Assembly (NCBI RefSeq): GCF_000004825.1
Contig: NW_008805063.1
Location: forward strand, 62,857-126,856
From: Heterostelium album PN500
Lineage: Eukaryota > Evosea > Eumycetozoa > Acytosteliales > Acytosteliaceae
Reading direction: 5' to 3'
DNA length: 64,000 nt
Every line of letters begins with the position of its first letter. The first letter of the stretch is position 1. The translations under genes and the position numbers were made by a program. This document shows positions 34,092 through 45,868 of the stretch, piece after piece. Under the pieces are notes generated by a model. It did no database searches. It had not been told where the DNA came from and saw nothing but the letters and a program-made list of their open reading frames with translations.

Positions 34092-34163
34092 TTGCTCTGC
34101 TGAGATTCGAACTCAGATGACTGGATTCAAAGTCCAGGATACTAACCCTTATATGACAGAGCA
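34092..34163 (-). tRNA. tRNA-Gln(TTG)
   Basis: A 72-nt cloverleaf on the minus strand: acceptor TGCTCTG/CAGAGCA with discriminator A, D-arm with AAGGGTTAGT, anticodon arm CTGGA-CTTTGAA-TCCAG with anticodon TTG, and T-arm CTGAG-TTCGAAT-CTCAG. No intron. It reads CAA, the Gln codon that dominates the polyQ tracts nearby. Confidence 0.95.
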
Positions 34164-34360
34164 ATTGATGTTTTTTTAAAAAAAAACTTATCTTTATAAA
34201 ATTTTTTCTCATAAAATTTTTTCTTGTATCTCTTTTCAATTTTGAATCATTAATAAAAAAATTGAGTAATTTTTAAAAATTAAAAATAATTTTCTTAGTT
34301 TAAATTGTCTTTTATAAATTTTTCATTTATCTTTTTATTCAACATTGGTGATTCAAATAA

Positions 34361-36217
34361 ATGAAAGACACAGATTCCGTTATAGATAGTATAACAACAT
34401 TTCTTTCTCAAAATGAAGATGAACTTAATAAATCATCTTCTACCATAGAAACTTTTATCAACGCACTTAACAATACATTTATAAATAGTAAGAATGAGAA
34501 AATCAGATTTTAAAATGATCAACAAAAATGATTAACAACCACCATATCGATAATGTAACATAACAGATGATGAATACTATCCAATTAAAACAAAAGCATA
34601 TATTTCCTATCTATATGGCAAGCTTTATTATCTTTTATTGACATGCAATGATAAATCCAATGACACTGCTATTACCAATAACAATACCAATAATAATAGT
34701 AGTTCGAGCAACTTCACCAATGCTGAGAACTACCTCTCGAAAGCAGTGAAATTAGATGATACCCTTGAAGTTGCATGGAATGAATTGGGTGAGCTTTACT
34801 GGCGAAAGAACTGTTTGCAATTGGCAATGAAATGTTTTCAACAATCACTCCAAAGAAACAATGTAAATACCAACATCTATTTAAACTAACTATATGATTA
34901 TGATCACAATTATAAAACTAATATCACTATTATGTTGTAAAATAGAAAAATGTTGTATCTTTACAAAAGATTTCAATTGTACTTAGACAATTAAATGAAG
35001 ATAGTATGTGTTTAATCAAACGATACCTAGGTACGATAATTATTTTTATTAACATGTTAACTTTTTGAAGATATATTGAAAAAGAGAGATAATGTAGAGA
35101 GAAGTGTAAAATATGCAAAAGAAGCTTTGGCCATCGACTTTAAGAATTCAGAATCTTGGTGTAAATATAATATAAAATTGATCAATTTAATACTCTACTC
35201 TTCTAAATTTAGCTAACAAGTTATATTACATCCTATTTTAATCTAGATATTCTTGGTAATTCATATCTAAGCTCATTCTTTATAGATGTACAAAAAAACG
35301 AATCAGATTTAAATAGTGCACTGAAAGCTTACAGCTATTCAGAACAGCATTCAAAGTTGAAGAATAATCCTGATTTATATTATAATAGAGCAACCGTATG
35401 TTTGTCAAAGATCAAAAAACAACAGATTTTATATAAACTAATGTTGGTTATTTTAGATTTATAAATATCAGGAAGATTACCAATTGGCATTAGAAGGTTT
35501 CACAAGAGCATTGGAAATTGAAAATAAACCATGGAGTGATCCAATAAAGAATATTCAAGAGATACTCTCAAATACTAAATTAATATCTGATTCATTAAAC
35601 AAGGTAATAATAATAACAATAGATGATTAACACTAAACATAAACTAATAATCTGAATATAAAATTTTATTTTAGATTAATAATAAAAAGAAAAATAATAA
35701 TAGTAATAAGATTAATACATTGTTGAATTACAGTCCGATGATGTTTAATAATGGTGGAAATAGAAATATTACAAAGAATCAAGCATCACTCTCAATTCAA
35801 GCTTTACAAGTAGGTTTAAATAAGGATTCATTTTTCATTGGTAAAATCAAAAGAGTGATATCGCCAAGCGAATCAGTACCGAGAATTGCAATTTGTTCAG
35901 ATAGAAACTCACAGCTGATTGTCCTGTCCATCTACAACATAACATCAAATGCAATTAAAAAAGGTGATCTTATTGGTATAACTGATCCAACCGTTAAAGA
36001 AATACAAATTAATTGGCACAGACAACCATATTCAATTGTAACTATAAATATATTTATCAAAATCTATTTAGTAGTGTTGGCTAACACTTTATTTGTTTAT
36101 TTATTTCTTTAGAATTTAAAATATTTATGTATTCAAGCGAAATCATCAAATGTAGAGATAAGAGGTAAAGAAATGTCTGATTTATCATCTTCACCAACAA
36201 TTAAAGTTGGTAAATAA
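34361..36217 (+). CDS. ttc5: TTC5/Strap-like tetratricopeptide protein
   Basis: Eight exons: 34361-34487, 34567-34862, 34946-35030, 35071-35160, 35247-35395, 35457-35603, 35711-36037, 36113-36217, giving 441 aa (human TTC5 is 440). TPR phrases match TTC5 along the length: AENYLSKAVKLDDTLEVAWNE, VVSLQKISIVLRQL, SWYILGNSYLSSFF, NPDLYYNRAT, EDYQLALEGFTRALEIE. The C-terminal OB-fold region follows (LSIQALQVGLN, VLSIYNITSNAIKKGDLIGI, YLCIQAKSSNVEIRGKEM). TTC5 binds p300/JMY in the nucleus and nascent tubulin at the ribosome to trigger tubulin mRNA decay. One oddity: the most natural acceptor for exon 7 (TTTTAG at 35675) gives a stop, so I used the next usable AG at 35710. Confidence 0.86.
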
Positions 36218-36323
36218 TAAATAAATTTGTAAATTATTTGTAGTTTGTTTTTGTGAAAAATAAAAGATATAGTCATTTTATTATATTATCTTTAATTATT
36301 ATTATTATTATTACTATTATTAT

Positions 36324-38493
36324 TTATTGAGAGATATCAATTGAACTGTTGTTGTCATCGAGCTTGACACCTTTATCGGCTTGCTTGGCCTTGATTCTCT
36401 TGTTTCTGATGATGAGAGCACCGACGATCAAAGCAGTGATGGCAGCTACACCGGCACCTACTGACATCAATGAGATGAACAATACACTCTTGGTGACTGG
36501 CTCTTCGTGTGCTTTGTTGACCTTTAACGATACAGAGGAACCGTCGGTTACCAATGTGTAGTTGACTTGTTGGTTGTTCTCAAACTCGACGACGATGTTG
36601 TCAGTGACTGCTTGTTCACCGCTACCGTAGGAGATCAATTGGAATTCGTTGTTCTCCAACAAGGCAGCTGAGCTAACCTTGACGACAACGACACCTTGGG
36701 CAAGAGTCAATGATTGGCTGACTTGGATCTGAGTGTAGTCAGTGTTGGAATTGACGAGGATGGCAATCTTACTGTTTGGATCGGCAGAGTTGACTGAACC
36801 TTCGATAACAATCTTGGAGACGGTATCGAATGAACCGAGAGTACCTTGATTCTCGAGGTTACCAGAGATAACACCACTACCAGAGATGGAACCAGTGTTT
36901 GTAACATCACTTGAAATGGTAGATTCATTCAAAACAACATTGGAATTGATAACCAGTCCATTGGAACTTACAATTGATGAATTGGATAAAACAAGATTTG
37001 ACTATGATAAATTAATGGGATTATTAATTAATTGTTATAAATAATAAAAAGATATATTAACTTTTTACTTACAAGTGTAATTGAACTCTTTTCTCCACCA
37101 ATGATATTGATATTGTTCAAGTTTTGATCAGATTCGAATTGTGCGTTATCCTAGAGTAATTTAAAAAAATAATTATAATTAGTTATTGTTTTAATAATAA
37201 ATATTATAATTTATATTACTTACATTTAATTCGAATGTTAAAGTTGAAAGTTCTCTATTTTGAACGGCTTCTGACGATTCAGAGGCAGCTTGGTCGGCAA
37301 GAATATTGTTGGAATGGAAGAGGTTATTAAAGAATCCCTTGTATTGGACTTTGGCGTAATCGGAGAGTACTATTCTGATTGGGGTTAATGGGAGAACAAG
37401 ACCACCGAAACTCAAAACGGATCTGTCTTTGAGAACGAATCTACCGTTCATCATGAGAATGGTATTCTCCAAGTAGATCGATGATCTGTAGGTGGCAACG
37501 AAATCGGCACCGGTTGAACTTTGGAGTGTTGAGAACTTCTTAAAGGTGATGGTGTTGTCACTTTGAGTATGGAAGAGCTTGTCAAAGCTAACAGAGGATG
37601 CTTCAGCTGTGAAAATACCACTGTCGATTAAACTCAAACTACGGAACCTCATGGAAGAAGCAACCAAATTAATTTTGGAATTTTCAAACATCATGTAATT
37701 ATCGGTTTGGAAGGCTGAGCTGGTAAATGAGAGATTTGAAGAGTGGACGGTTGAAACTAATCCTTTGTTCTATAAATAGATAAGAAAAAAAAAACAAAAA
37801 TTATGTATTAGAAATAAAAAACTAAAAGTTATAAATCTTAATATATATATTTACATTTGAATTCAAAATTGAACTAATAGATTCCAAATTGGATCCTAAG
37901 AATCTGGTGGCAAATTTGATTTCACTGTTTGAAGATACTTGACGAATATTACTGTTCACAACATTAATATAATTTGAATTGATTTTCTGATTACCATTTA
38001 CTTTAAAAATAATATTAGTAAAATAGTTCTTTTAAATAATCGATATTAAAAACATACTTAAATCAACTTTAGCGGACATCATATTGAAATAACCAGTATC
38101 GATGGAACCAGTCTTGATTTGTAATTTAGATAGCAAAGTGGTGGAGGAGTTTGATTGAAAAGCTGGAGCTGACTTTAATGAAGAGTCAATGTAAAGGGTG
38201 GCACTGTTATTGAGAACAGCGTTGTTGGTGGTGATTTTACCGCTACCAGTGATAACCAAAGTACCATTAACAGGGGAATCAAAGGTGAGAGAATTGATGG
38301 CAGATGGAGCGTTGACATAAACGTAAGCATTGTTTGGTGAGATATTGACATTATCGTCACGAACAGGGGTTCTATTGACATTCCAATTATTTGGTGTGAA
38401 GAAATTGTATTGATTGGCATTATTTACCCAACTAACCTCTGTGGCATTGGCAATGGCAATCAAAACACAAATAAAGATGATTGATCGTTGCAT
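36324..38493 (-). CDS. Type I membrane protein with large beta-rich ectodomain, unknown function
   Basis: Five exons: 38058-38493, 37855-38000, 37224-37769, 37073-37150, 36324-37001, giving 627 aa. Signal peptide MQRSIIFICVLIAIANA is followed by SWVNNANQYNFFTPNNWNVN and a long run of short hydrophobic/Asn/Ser-rich strands (NSTISS..., GSGKITTNNAVLNNSATL, GVISGNLENQGTLGSF), the texture of a right-handed beta-helix like those in bacterial autotransporters. Near the C-terminus there is one membrane helix (LMSVGAGVAAITALIVGALI) and a basic cytoplasmic tail. Possibly an adhesin or matrix protein at the cell surface; that is inference. Its codons are G+C-rich, suggesting good expression. It looks intact. 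Confidence 0.82.
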
Positions 38494-40251
38494 TTTGTTA
38501 ACTATTGGAATTTTAATTAATCGATTTAATTAAAGGTGATTATAATAAAAGTATTGTAGAATAAAAATATGATTTTGAAATAAATTGTAATGAATTGTTG
38601 TTATTATTATTATTATTATTATTATTTATAAAAATAATATTTTTATTTGTTTTGTGATACAAATAGGTAGTGATACAGATAGAATTAATATTACAAGATA
38701 ATTAATTAATATTTAATTATCTATTTGATTGTAGTAGTAGTATTAGTAGATTGTTTTGAAAAAGTACAGGTTTGGTATTTATCATAAAAAAATAATCAAT
38801 TTATAGGAAAAAGTACTGAGAATGAAATTAAGAATACAAGACAACAACGCATTACAGTAATTATTTTGTTTGAAAAAGAGAGGCTATGAAAAGAAGAGGA
38901 ATTATTATGATCATCAAAGTGTGTATGGACATAAAGTGGGGGTTTTGTGTTGAATACTCAGATTCAAATCTCATCACATACTAATATGCTATATATTGAT
39001 ATAATTAACCTTTACCTCCCACTTTGGAAATTGGGTGATCTAGTGGTCTCACTCACAAGAGGGGTGAATCAAGATATACAAGGAGGTTTCAAGTTTTTTT
39101 GTTTTTTTTTTCTTCTTTTTTTTTTGTTTTTCTGATTTACGAAACTTGATAATTTGTTGATCAACGATGATTCCAAGTGTTTGTGGTTATTGTTAATCTA
39201 GTATTGAATAATAATTTATAAAGACGAATACAAGAAAACTAAAGAGGTAATCTTGCAAGAAAACAAATTCTAAATATTTAAAGATACGAAAGAGTAGGAG
39301 GTGTGCTCATTTTAGAAAGATGTGGTGAGTGGGTTACTTACTCCTCTCATGGATCAAAGGTCAAATATTTTAGTGGTATTAAGATTGAAAGTAGGGGGTT
39401 TCAACTCTGTGGAAGTCAGTTGAAATATTGTTGTGTGTGTGGTTTCGAAATTGGATTAACTGTTTGATTGGCTATGAATTTCGAGAAATTGTGTGTTTTA
39501 GTTGTAAATTTAGTTTATTAGGTTTTATCTTTTGATGGATTGATTTCATTTGTTGAAAATGTGATCGGGTGTTTGATTTTTTACTTGTGTTTCAACTATG
39601 ATGATTTATAACGTAGACAGAGAAGAAGAAAAAATTATTAATGTGGCATCATCCTTATTGTTGAGCAACTTTTAAAATGAATTGATTATTTCATTTCTCT
39701 TTCAATTTGATTGAATTGATCGATGTGCTATGAGTGGAATCCAAAAATGTGAAAAAATCAAACAAACGAAAATAATCCTCCAATGAGATTGAAAAGCAAA
39801 AAAGATGGAACTTAATATCGAAAAATAACCGTCCAAGGATTAATCATAATTTTGATGATTATTTGTTTTTGCACCCAAAAAATGTCATATTTTTTGAGAT
39901 TTGATTGATCAGAAAATGAGGCATTATTGATTCTCTCGTAAGATAAAAATTCAATCAAAATGGATGAAACTTCATAGGATGGATCACATGACCTAACTTT
40001 GGTATTAATCACACCAAAGTTATGACAAATATAGAACAAACAGAAAAAATAAAAATAAAAATAAAATAAAAATAAAATCCTCCAAATTAATAAATGACTG
40101 ATACTTGAAAAATATAAAGATTAATAAATGAGGCACAATCAAAATGAAAGTGATCTTCAAAATCATTTCTTTCAATTAAGACATTTCTTTTAAAAAAAAA
40201 ATAATAGAATTAAAAATAAAAACTATTTTCTAAAAAATGAACTACATCAAA
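38494..40251. other. Intergenic region (1.8 kb)
   Basis: Promoter side of the membrane-protein gene on the left and the 5' side of tRNA-Pro on the right. It contains a hairpin at 39994-40022 (10-bp stem, AACTTTGG core) and a stretch around 39028-39092 with vague tRNA-like words. No open frame looks coding. Confidence 0.5.
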
Positions 40252-40322
40252 GGCTCCATAGTTGAATGGTACAATACTACCTTTGGGTGGTAGTGGTCTG
40301 GGTTCGATTCCCGGTGGAGCCC
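40252..40322 (+). tRNA. tRNA-Pro(TGG)
   Basis: A 71-nt cloverleaf: acceptor GGCTCCA/TGGAGCC with discriminator C, D-arm GTTG-AATGGTA-CAAT, anticodon arm CTACC-TTTGGGT-GGTAG with anticodon TGG, and T-arm CTGGG-TTCGATT-CCCGG. No intron. Confidence 0.95.
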
Positions 40323-40646
40323 CAAATATTATTGTAAATTAATTTACCGCATGCGGCTTGACTCTTAAGTTTAACAAACTTGTGAAATTTTAGCCTTTTA
40401 TACAAAAGAATCACTCCGTACGTAAGTAAAAAGCTATTTATTTATTTATTTATTTATTTACTCCTGTTACACATATTTTTTATATCTATTTGGTTTAATT
40501 ATTTCAATTTATTTAATATTTTTATCATAAATCTTTATGATATTTGTGAAATTTTATGAAAAGTTTGTTCGTAAATATTATTGTCGTTTGTTGTGTTTCA
40601 TATCGTTTGTTTCCTTTTATAATATCACTTGTATATATACTATTTA
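40323..40646. other. Intergenic spacer after tRNA-Pro
   Basis: 324 bp. It contains the CCGCATGCGG palindrome at 40347-40356 and a TTTA microsatellite near 40436-40461. No coding signal seen. Confidence 0.6.
40347..40356. promoter_or_regulatory. CCGCATGCGG palindrome downstream of tRNA-Pro
   Basis: Same 10-bp palindrome as near tRNA-Gln, 24 nt past the 3' end of tRNA-Pro. Confidence 0.7.
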
Positions 40647-41295
40647 CTATTGTGTTGTAGTTGTAGTGGCTGTATCTGTGACAGTGGATGTAGTGGTGAT
40701 AGTTTGTTTATTTTTATTATCATTATTGTTGTTGTTGCTATTATTATTATTATTATTGTTGTTATTACTATTATTACTATTGATTACTACAGCTTGTTTT
40801 TCTGCAGGTTTCTTTGATACTCTACAAGAGACGATGTATTTCATCGGTACGATAATGAAACCAAGTTCTTTGCGACCGTTGTTCTTTGGTTTGATTGGTT
40901 CTGTTCGTTCGCTCTCTGGTAGTGTCTCATCGACAGCCTTCTTCTTTTCGAGATACTGTTGATATTTTTCGTCGGTAAACAACTCCTCGTGGGCATTCGA
41001 CAGTAATATATTCTCTTGTTTATCCAAACATGTTAGTTTGCCTTTGATCACTCTATTTCCAACAACACCAACAATCACATCTCTCTCCATATATTCCATC
41101 AACTTTTTTATTGATTCAGGTTGTGGTTCATTGTTATCTAGTTTTGTTTGTTTATTATCTACCTGCTCTTGTTGTTGTTGTTGTGTATCAACCTATATTT
41201 TTAAATGAATATAATACGTATTAATAAGTATTATTAAACTAATATTAATATTCAACATTACATACATTTGATTGATTACTAATAACATCTGTCAT
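40647..41295 (-). CDS. LSM-domain protein, NAA38/LSMD1-like
   Basis: Two exons, 41266-41295 and 40647-41192, phase 0, 191 aa. The Sm fold is visible: RDVIVGVVGNRVIKGKLTC (Sm1), DKQENILLSNAHEEL, an insert of about 35 charged residues, then ELGFIIVPMKYIVSCRV (Sm2). The Gly-x-Leu-x-Cys-x-Asp and G-x-x-x-VP-x-x-x-IVS features resemble NAA38, the LSM-type auxiliary subunit of the NatC N-terminal acetyltransferase. Another LSM-like protein cannot be excluded. The C-terminal third is Asn- then Thr-rich low complexity. Confidence 0.65.
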
Positions 41296-41690
41296 TATTC
41301 TAACTTTTAATTTATATTAATATATATATGTATGTTATTAATAAGAAATTGATATGATTAAAAAATTTACAAAAAAATTTAAAAATTTGAAATTTTTAAG
41401 AGGGAATTTGTTGATAATAACTAATGTTATAATTATTATGAGAGTAATTGCTAAATATTGATGAGTTACCATTTTAATTATAATTTTATAAGGAATCATA
41501 TATGTATATGAACTTATTATTATTATTATCTATTATCTATTATTATTTATTATTTATATATTTCAAAGAAAGTGGAAAGTAGATCAGGAGTAGCACAGAA
41601 GAAGATTTATTGTAAATATCAGATTAGATTAGATTAGAAAAGTCAAAAGTAAAAAGTATTAAAAGAAGAATAGTAGATATATATAAATAA
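41296..41690. other. Divergent promoter region
   Basis: 395 bp, AT-rich, between the LSM gene (minus) and the SET-domain gene (plus). No other signal seen. Confidence 0.6.
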
Positions 41691-44600
41691 ATGGATAATA
41701 ATAGTGCAACACAATATATAAAACAACTTTTACAGAAAAGATCATCTATTGATGTCAATGATGAACAGATAGAACTTGCCAAAGTGATGGCAATTGAAGC
41801 CGGTATCAATCCCGATACTCTTATCAATCCAGAGTACGATGGATTTTTAGTTTCACTAAAGAGAATCGTTGCGAAATCACAACAATATTCTGAGCAAATC
41901 AATTTAACAACTGCAACAACAACAACAACAACTACAACAACAAATGGAGTTAATAATAATAACAATAATAATAAAAACAATAGCAATTATATAAAGACAA
42001 CAAGCACAACAAGCACAACAACACCGTCATCATCATCATCATCATCATCGTCATCATCAAAAACAACATCAACATCAACAAAACCGAATAGTAACAGTAA
42101 TAATAATAGTAAAGATGAAATTGTAAATAATATAAAGAGTGAAACAGATAATATTTTATTGGAGTTTAAACATTTGGTTTCGCGACGTAACAAGATTCTG
42201 AACAAACTGCTGGGTCTTGAAAAATTTATGGATACGAAAAAGGAAAGATTCTTTGAGTTGAATAATTCTTTAAATCAGATAAACAATGGCAGTGTTTCAA
42301 CTAACAACAATAATAATAGCAGTAGCAGTAGTAGTAGTAACAGTAGTGGTAGTAATAGCAATGGTAAAAAGTCAAATACAACAGCTAGAAAGAAGAATGC
42401 AAAGAAAGCAAACTCAGAAGATCTGCGGACTGACCCAGCTCAAAAGTCTGGTGATCATCATCATCATCATCATCATCATCAACATCATCAGAGATTCACA
42501 ATCGATCCCGATAAGCGTAAAGAGATCAGAGAGCAACTGGAACAATTTATGCGTGAATACTACCTTTCACTTGGCTGGGGAGAATCAACCATCAAAGAGT
42601 ACAGTCATCTCGTTGAGAAAGGAACTTTCACAAATTCAAAGTCAAAAGACGATTACATTGCAAACTTTGAGAATATATATAATCAACTTTATCTTCAATC
42701 AAAGAATCATATTAAACTAAATACATTCATAAATACAATAATATATAATAATAATAATAATAATAGTAATCAAAATAGTAGTAGTAATAGTAATATTGAT
42801 ATAGTTATGGGTGATGTGGATGAAGTTGAAACTGTAAATGAAAAGAAAAAAGACAAAGATAGAGACAAAGGCAGACACAGAGAGAAAGACAGAAAGAGAG
42901 AGAGAGAGAAAGATAGAGATAGAGAGAGAAGGAGAGATAGGGAAAAGGGAACCGAAAGGGAGAAAGAAAAAGAGAGAAAGAAAGAGAAAGAAAAAGAGAG
43001 AGAGAAAGAAAAAGAGAAGGAGAAGGAGAAAGAACAAGTGAAAGAAGAGAAAAAGGAGAAGGAGGAGAAAGAGGAGGAGAGTTTTGTTGTTGGTGTTGTT
43101 GCAAGTGCACCTAGGAGAAGTGTTAGTCCAGGTCGATCGAATCTACCAAGTCATCTGCCTTTGCATACCAATAATTTGGATAGTATACTCATTGGTTTGA
43201 AGTCATCGTTGCACTCGATTGGTGCGAGTGATGTTGGTGCTGCTGGTGCGAATGGTTCCGGACATAATAATAATGACAACGACTACAACAACAGAGACGA
43301 TACCGATGCAATGAAAATAGATTCATCATCGCCATCTTCTAATGAACCATCTTCTGCATCTATAACAACAACATCATCATCATCAACTGCGACATCAACG
43401 GCTACATCAATAATACCAACAACAATACCAACACCTGCAATAACATCAACGATATCTACAACAACAACAACATCTACATCTACAACATCTTTAAATAGTT
43501 CAACTTCACCTGTTAATAATAATAATAACAATAATAATAATAATAATAATGAATTACTATCACCACTGATAGTTATACAACAACATAATGATTCAATGGA
43601 TGATAAAACCAATTTTTACAATACTATATCGTTTATTCCACCGATCTTGTCGGATCGGTTGATAGACGACTACAACGATACACATTGGAAAGCATGGCGA
43701 GAGATTACAGATTTAAAGCCAAAGAGTAAACTCGAAGATAATCTCATACGTAAATACTATGACCTGTCAAAGAGTGAGAAATCACCGTTCAACACATTCC
43801 TCATCCAAGCGATTTCAATCATTTTAAAGAGAGATATTATTTATATAAGATCAATGTTTTTAGATATATTCGTAGGTGTTAATTAATATATTGATTATTT
43901 CATTGGTATAATTATTATTATTATCATCATATTAATATATTCATAATCATTGTACAATAATAATAGAAATCAGAACCATATGAAGTAGTTAGACCAAATG
44001 ATTTAGAGATAATCAAAGACTATATGAATCGAAAAGATTTAAAGATATCGGATTTAAATACACCACAGGCATTCCAAAAGTTGCTAATGGAACTACAAAA
44101 GAGTATTGGTGTACAAATGGATATATTGTCTTCGAATCTGTTGAATATGGCACCGAAACAAATAGCGGAGCTGTCGGAACGCAACAAAATACAACTCGAA
44201 AAATCAAATATAGAATCGATAAGGAAGAAGAGAAGAGAAACATTGGATACATATATAACGATTACATCATCACCGTCATCGTCCAACTCTTCATCTTCTA
44301 CCTCTTCATCGGTTTCTTCTTCTTCGTTCTCACCGACATCCGCTAGTAAATCGATTGGCAGTAAATACTATAGTAGTGTCAGCGGCAAACAGGTGTTCTG
44401 GGAGCATCCAAACATCGCCAAAGGAAACTTGCCATTTCCGTTGCCGGCCAGGAATGAAGTCGATACTCTGCAGATCGACGAATTCCAGTGGATCAGCAAG
44501 AGTTTCAGTCAACTCGACGCGCAGGTCGAGCTGAAAGAGTTCCAGGTTGGGTGTTCGTGTATTGGCGACTGTCACGCGCCCGAGAACATCAAGACGTGTC

Positions 44601-45318
44601 AGTGTCTCGGACACCTCGGACAGAACTACGAGAGTGGCAAACTGCTGCCGCACAACATGGAGGAGGGAGTAATCATCGACGAGTGCAACGAGAAGTGCCG
44701 CTGTAAACACAACTGCAGCAATCGTATCATACAGAACGGTCAGCAGTACCCGCTGGAGCTGTTCAAGTCGGCGGTGAAAGGCTGGGGTGTGCGCACACTC
44801 ACCGACATTCCCGAGCGAACGTTTGTCACCGAGTACGTCGGTGAAATCATTACGTCCGACGAGGCAGAGAAACGTGGACAAAAATACGACAAAGAACGAC
44901 TCAGTTATCTCTATGACATGGATGTGCCAGGCGATCGATCCGGTGAATTCTGCATCGACGCAATGGAATATGGCAATGAGTCGCGATTCATCAATCATTC
45001 ATGTGATCCAAATATTAAGAATATTGTATGTTAATTATATCAATTCAATTTCAAATTACTTATCATTCTTTAATCTAAAAAAAAAAAAAACAAAAACAAT
45101 ACTTATAGATGTTTAATGATTCTGATGATCCAAGATTTTTAAGATTTATTTTCTTTAGTAAAAGACCGATAAAGAAAGGAGAGGAGTTAACGATTGACTA
45201 TAATTATCAGATACCGGAAAACAATACACTAAGATCAAATACAAGTCGTAATGATATACCTTGTTATTGTGGTTCCTCAAAATGTAGAAAATGGTTATGG
45301 AGAGCTCCTCCAACATAA
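41691..45318 (+). CDS. suvA: SUV39-type histone H3K9 methyltransferase (pre-SET, SET, post-SET)
   Basis: Three exons, 41691-43871, 43967-45025, 45109-45318, all phase 0, 1149 aa. The first 900 residues are mostly low complexity (Thr, Asn, Ser, a His run and a long Lys/Glu/Arg/Asp block) with short ordered islands. From about residue 923 comes a pre-SET zinc cluster (GCSCIGDCHAPENIKTCQC, then ECNEKCRCKHNCSNR), then the SET domain with GWGVRTLTDIPERTFVTEY, RFINHSCDPN and ELTIDYNY, and a post-SET motif (CYCGSSKC). The pre-SET plus post-SET combination marks the SUV39/Clr4 family that methylates H3 Lys9 for heterochromatin. I see no chromodomain. The symbol follows the D. discoideum family member and is tentative. 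Confidence 0.88.
42835..43080. repeat. Purine-rich AGAGAAAG tract coding a charged block
   Basis: About 245 bp, almost purely A/G on the plus strand, encoding a Lys/Glu/Arg/Asp-rich segment in the SUV39-type protein. A long polypurine tract of this kind can form unusual DNA structure. Confidence 0.8.
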
Positions 45319-45868
45319 AACTAAACTTACTTTTCATTAAATAAAAAAAAGAATGTTTATTTTATTTATAATATTAAAATCTCATTTACTATCAATTCAT
45401 ATTCTAATCAATCGATTCATTGATCTTTGATGTTCACACTCTATCTGTTTATTAAAAAATTTTTAAAAAAAGAAAAAAAAAAAAAAGAAAAAAAAAATAA
45501 AAAAAATAAAAAATTATTATTACAAGTAATATGTTGTTTTATACTATTATTGAACTTCTGATTCCGATCTAATAGATATTCAGACTTTGATATCTTTGGT
45601 ATAACGTTTATATCTATGTCTTAATCTATATGGAATATGTAAAGTAATGTCAAATTTGAATAGTTGAGTATGAAAAATAGAAGAAGATTAGATATATTTG
45701 TAATATTATAATTATAAATAAAATGAATGAATGAAGTTAAATAATTATATTATGTTATGTCATGTTTTGTTTTTTGTTTATAATATTAATTTAATTCTTT
45801 GATTAAAGGTTTTTGTTTTAAAAAAAGTTTAGTTTGGTAGTTTGTAGTTTCTATTTGTATTTTTATAT
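45319..45868. other. Convergent intergenic region
   Basis: 550 bp of AT-rich DNA between the 3' ends of the SET gene and the acyl carrier protein gene, with long A runs near 45470-45510. No coding signal seen. Confidence 0.6.

Noticed and set aside
38961-39092. tRNA-like words (GATCTAGTGGTC, GGTTTCAAGTTT)
   Set aside because: No acceptor or anticodon stem can be paired; at most a decayed tRNA.
40537-40962. Plus-strand frame with Val/Leu/Ile runs
   Set aside because: Antisense of the Asn/Thr tail and LSM domain of the minus-strand gene.
42717-43110. Minus-strand frames rich in Ser/Leu/Phe
   Set aside because: Antisense of the Lys/Glu/Arg block in the SUV39-type gene.
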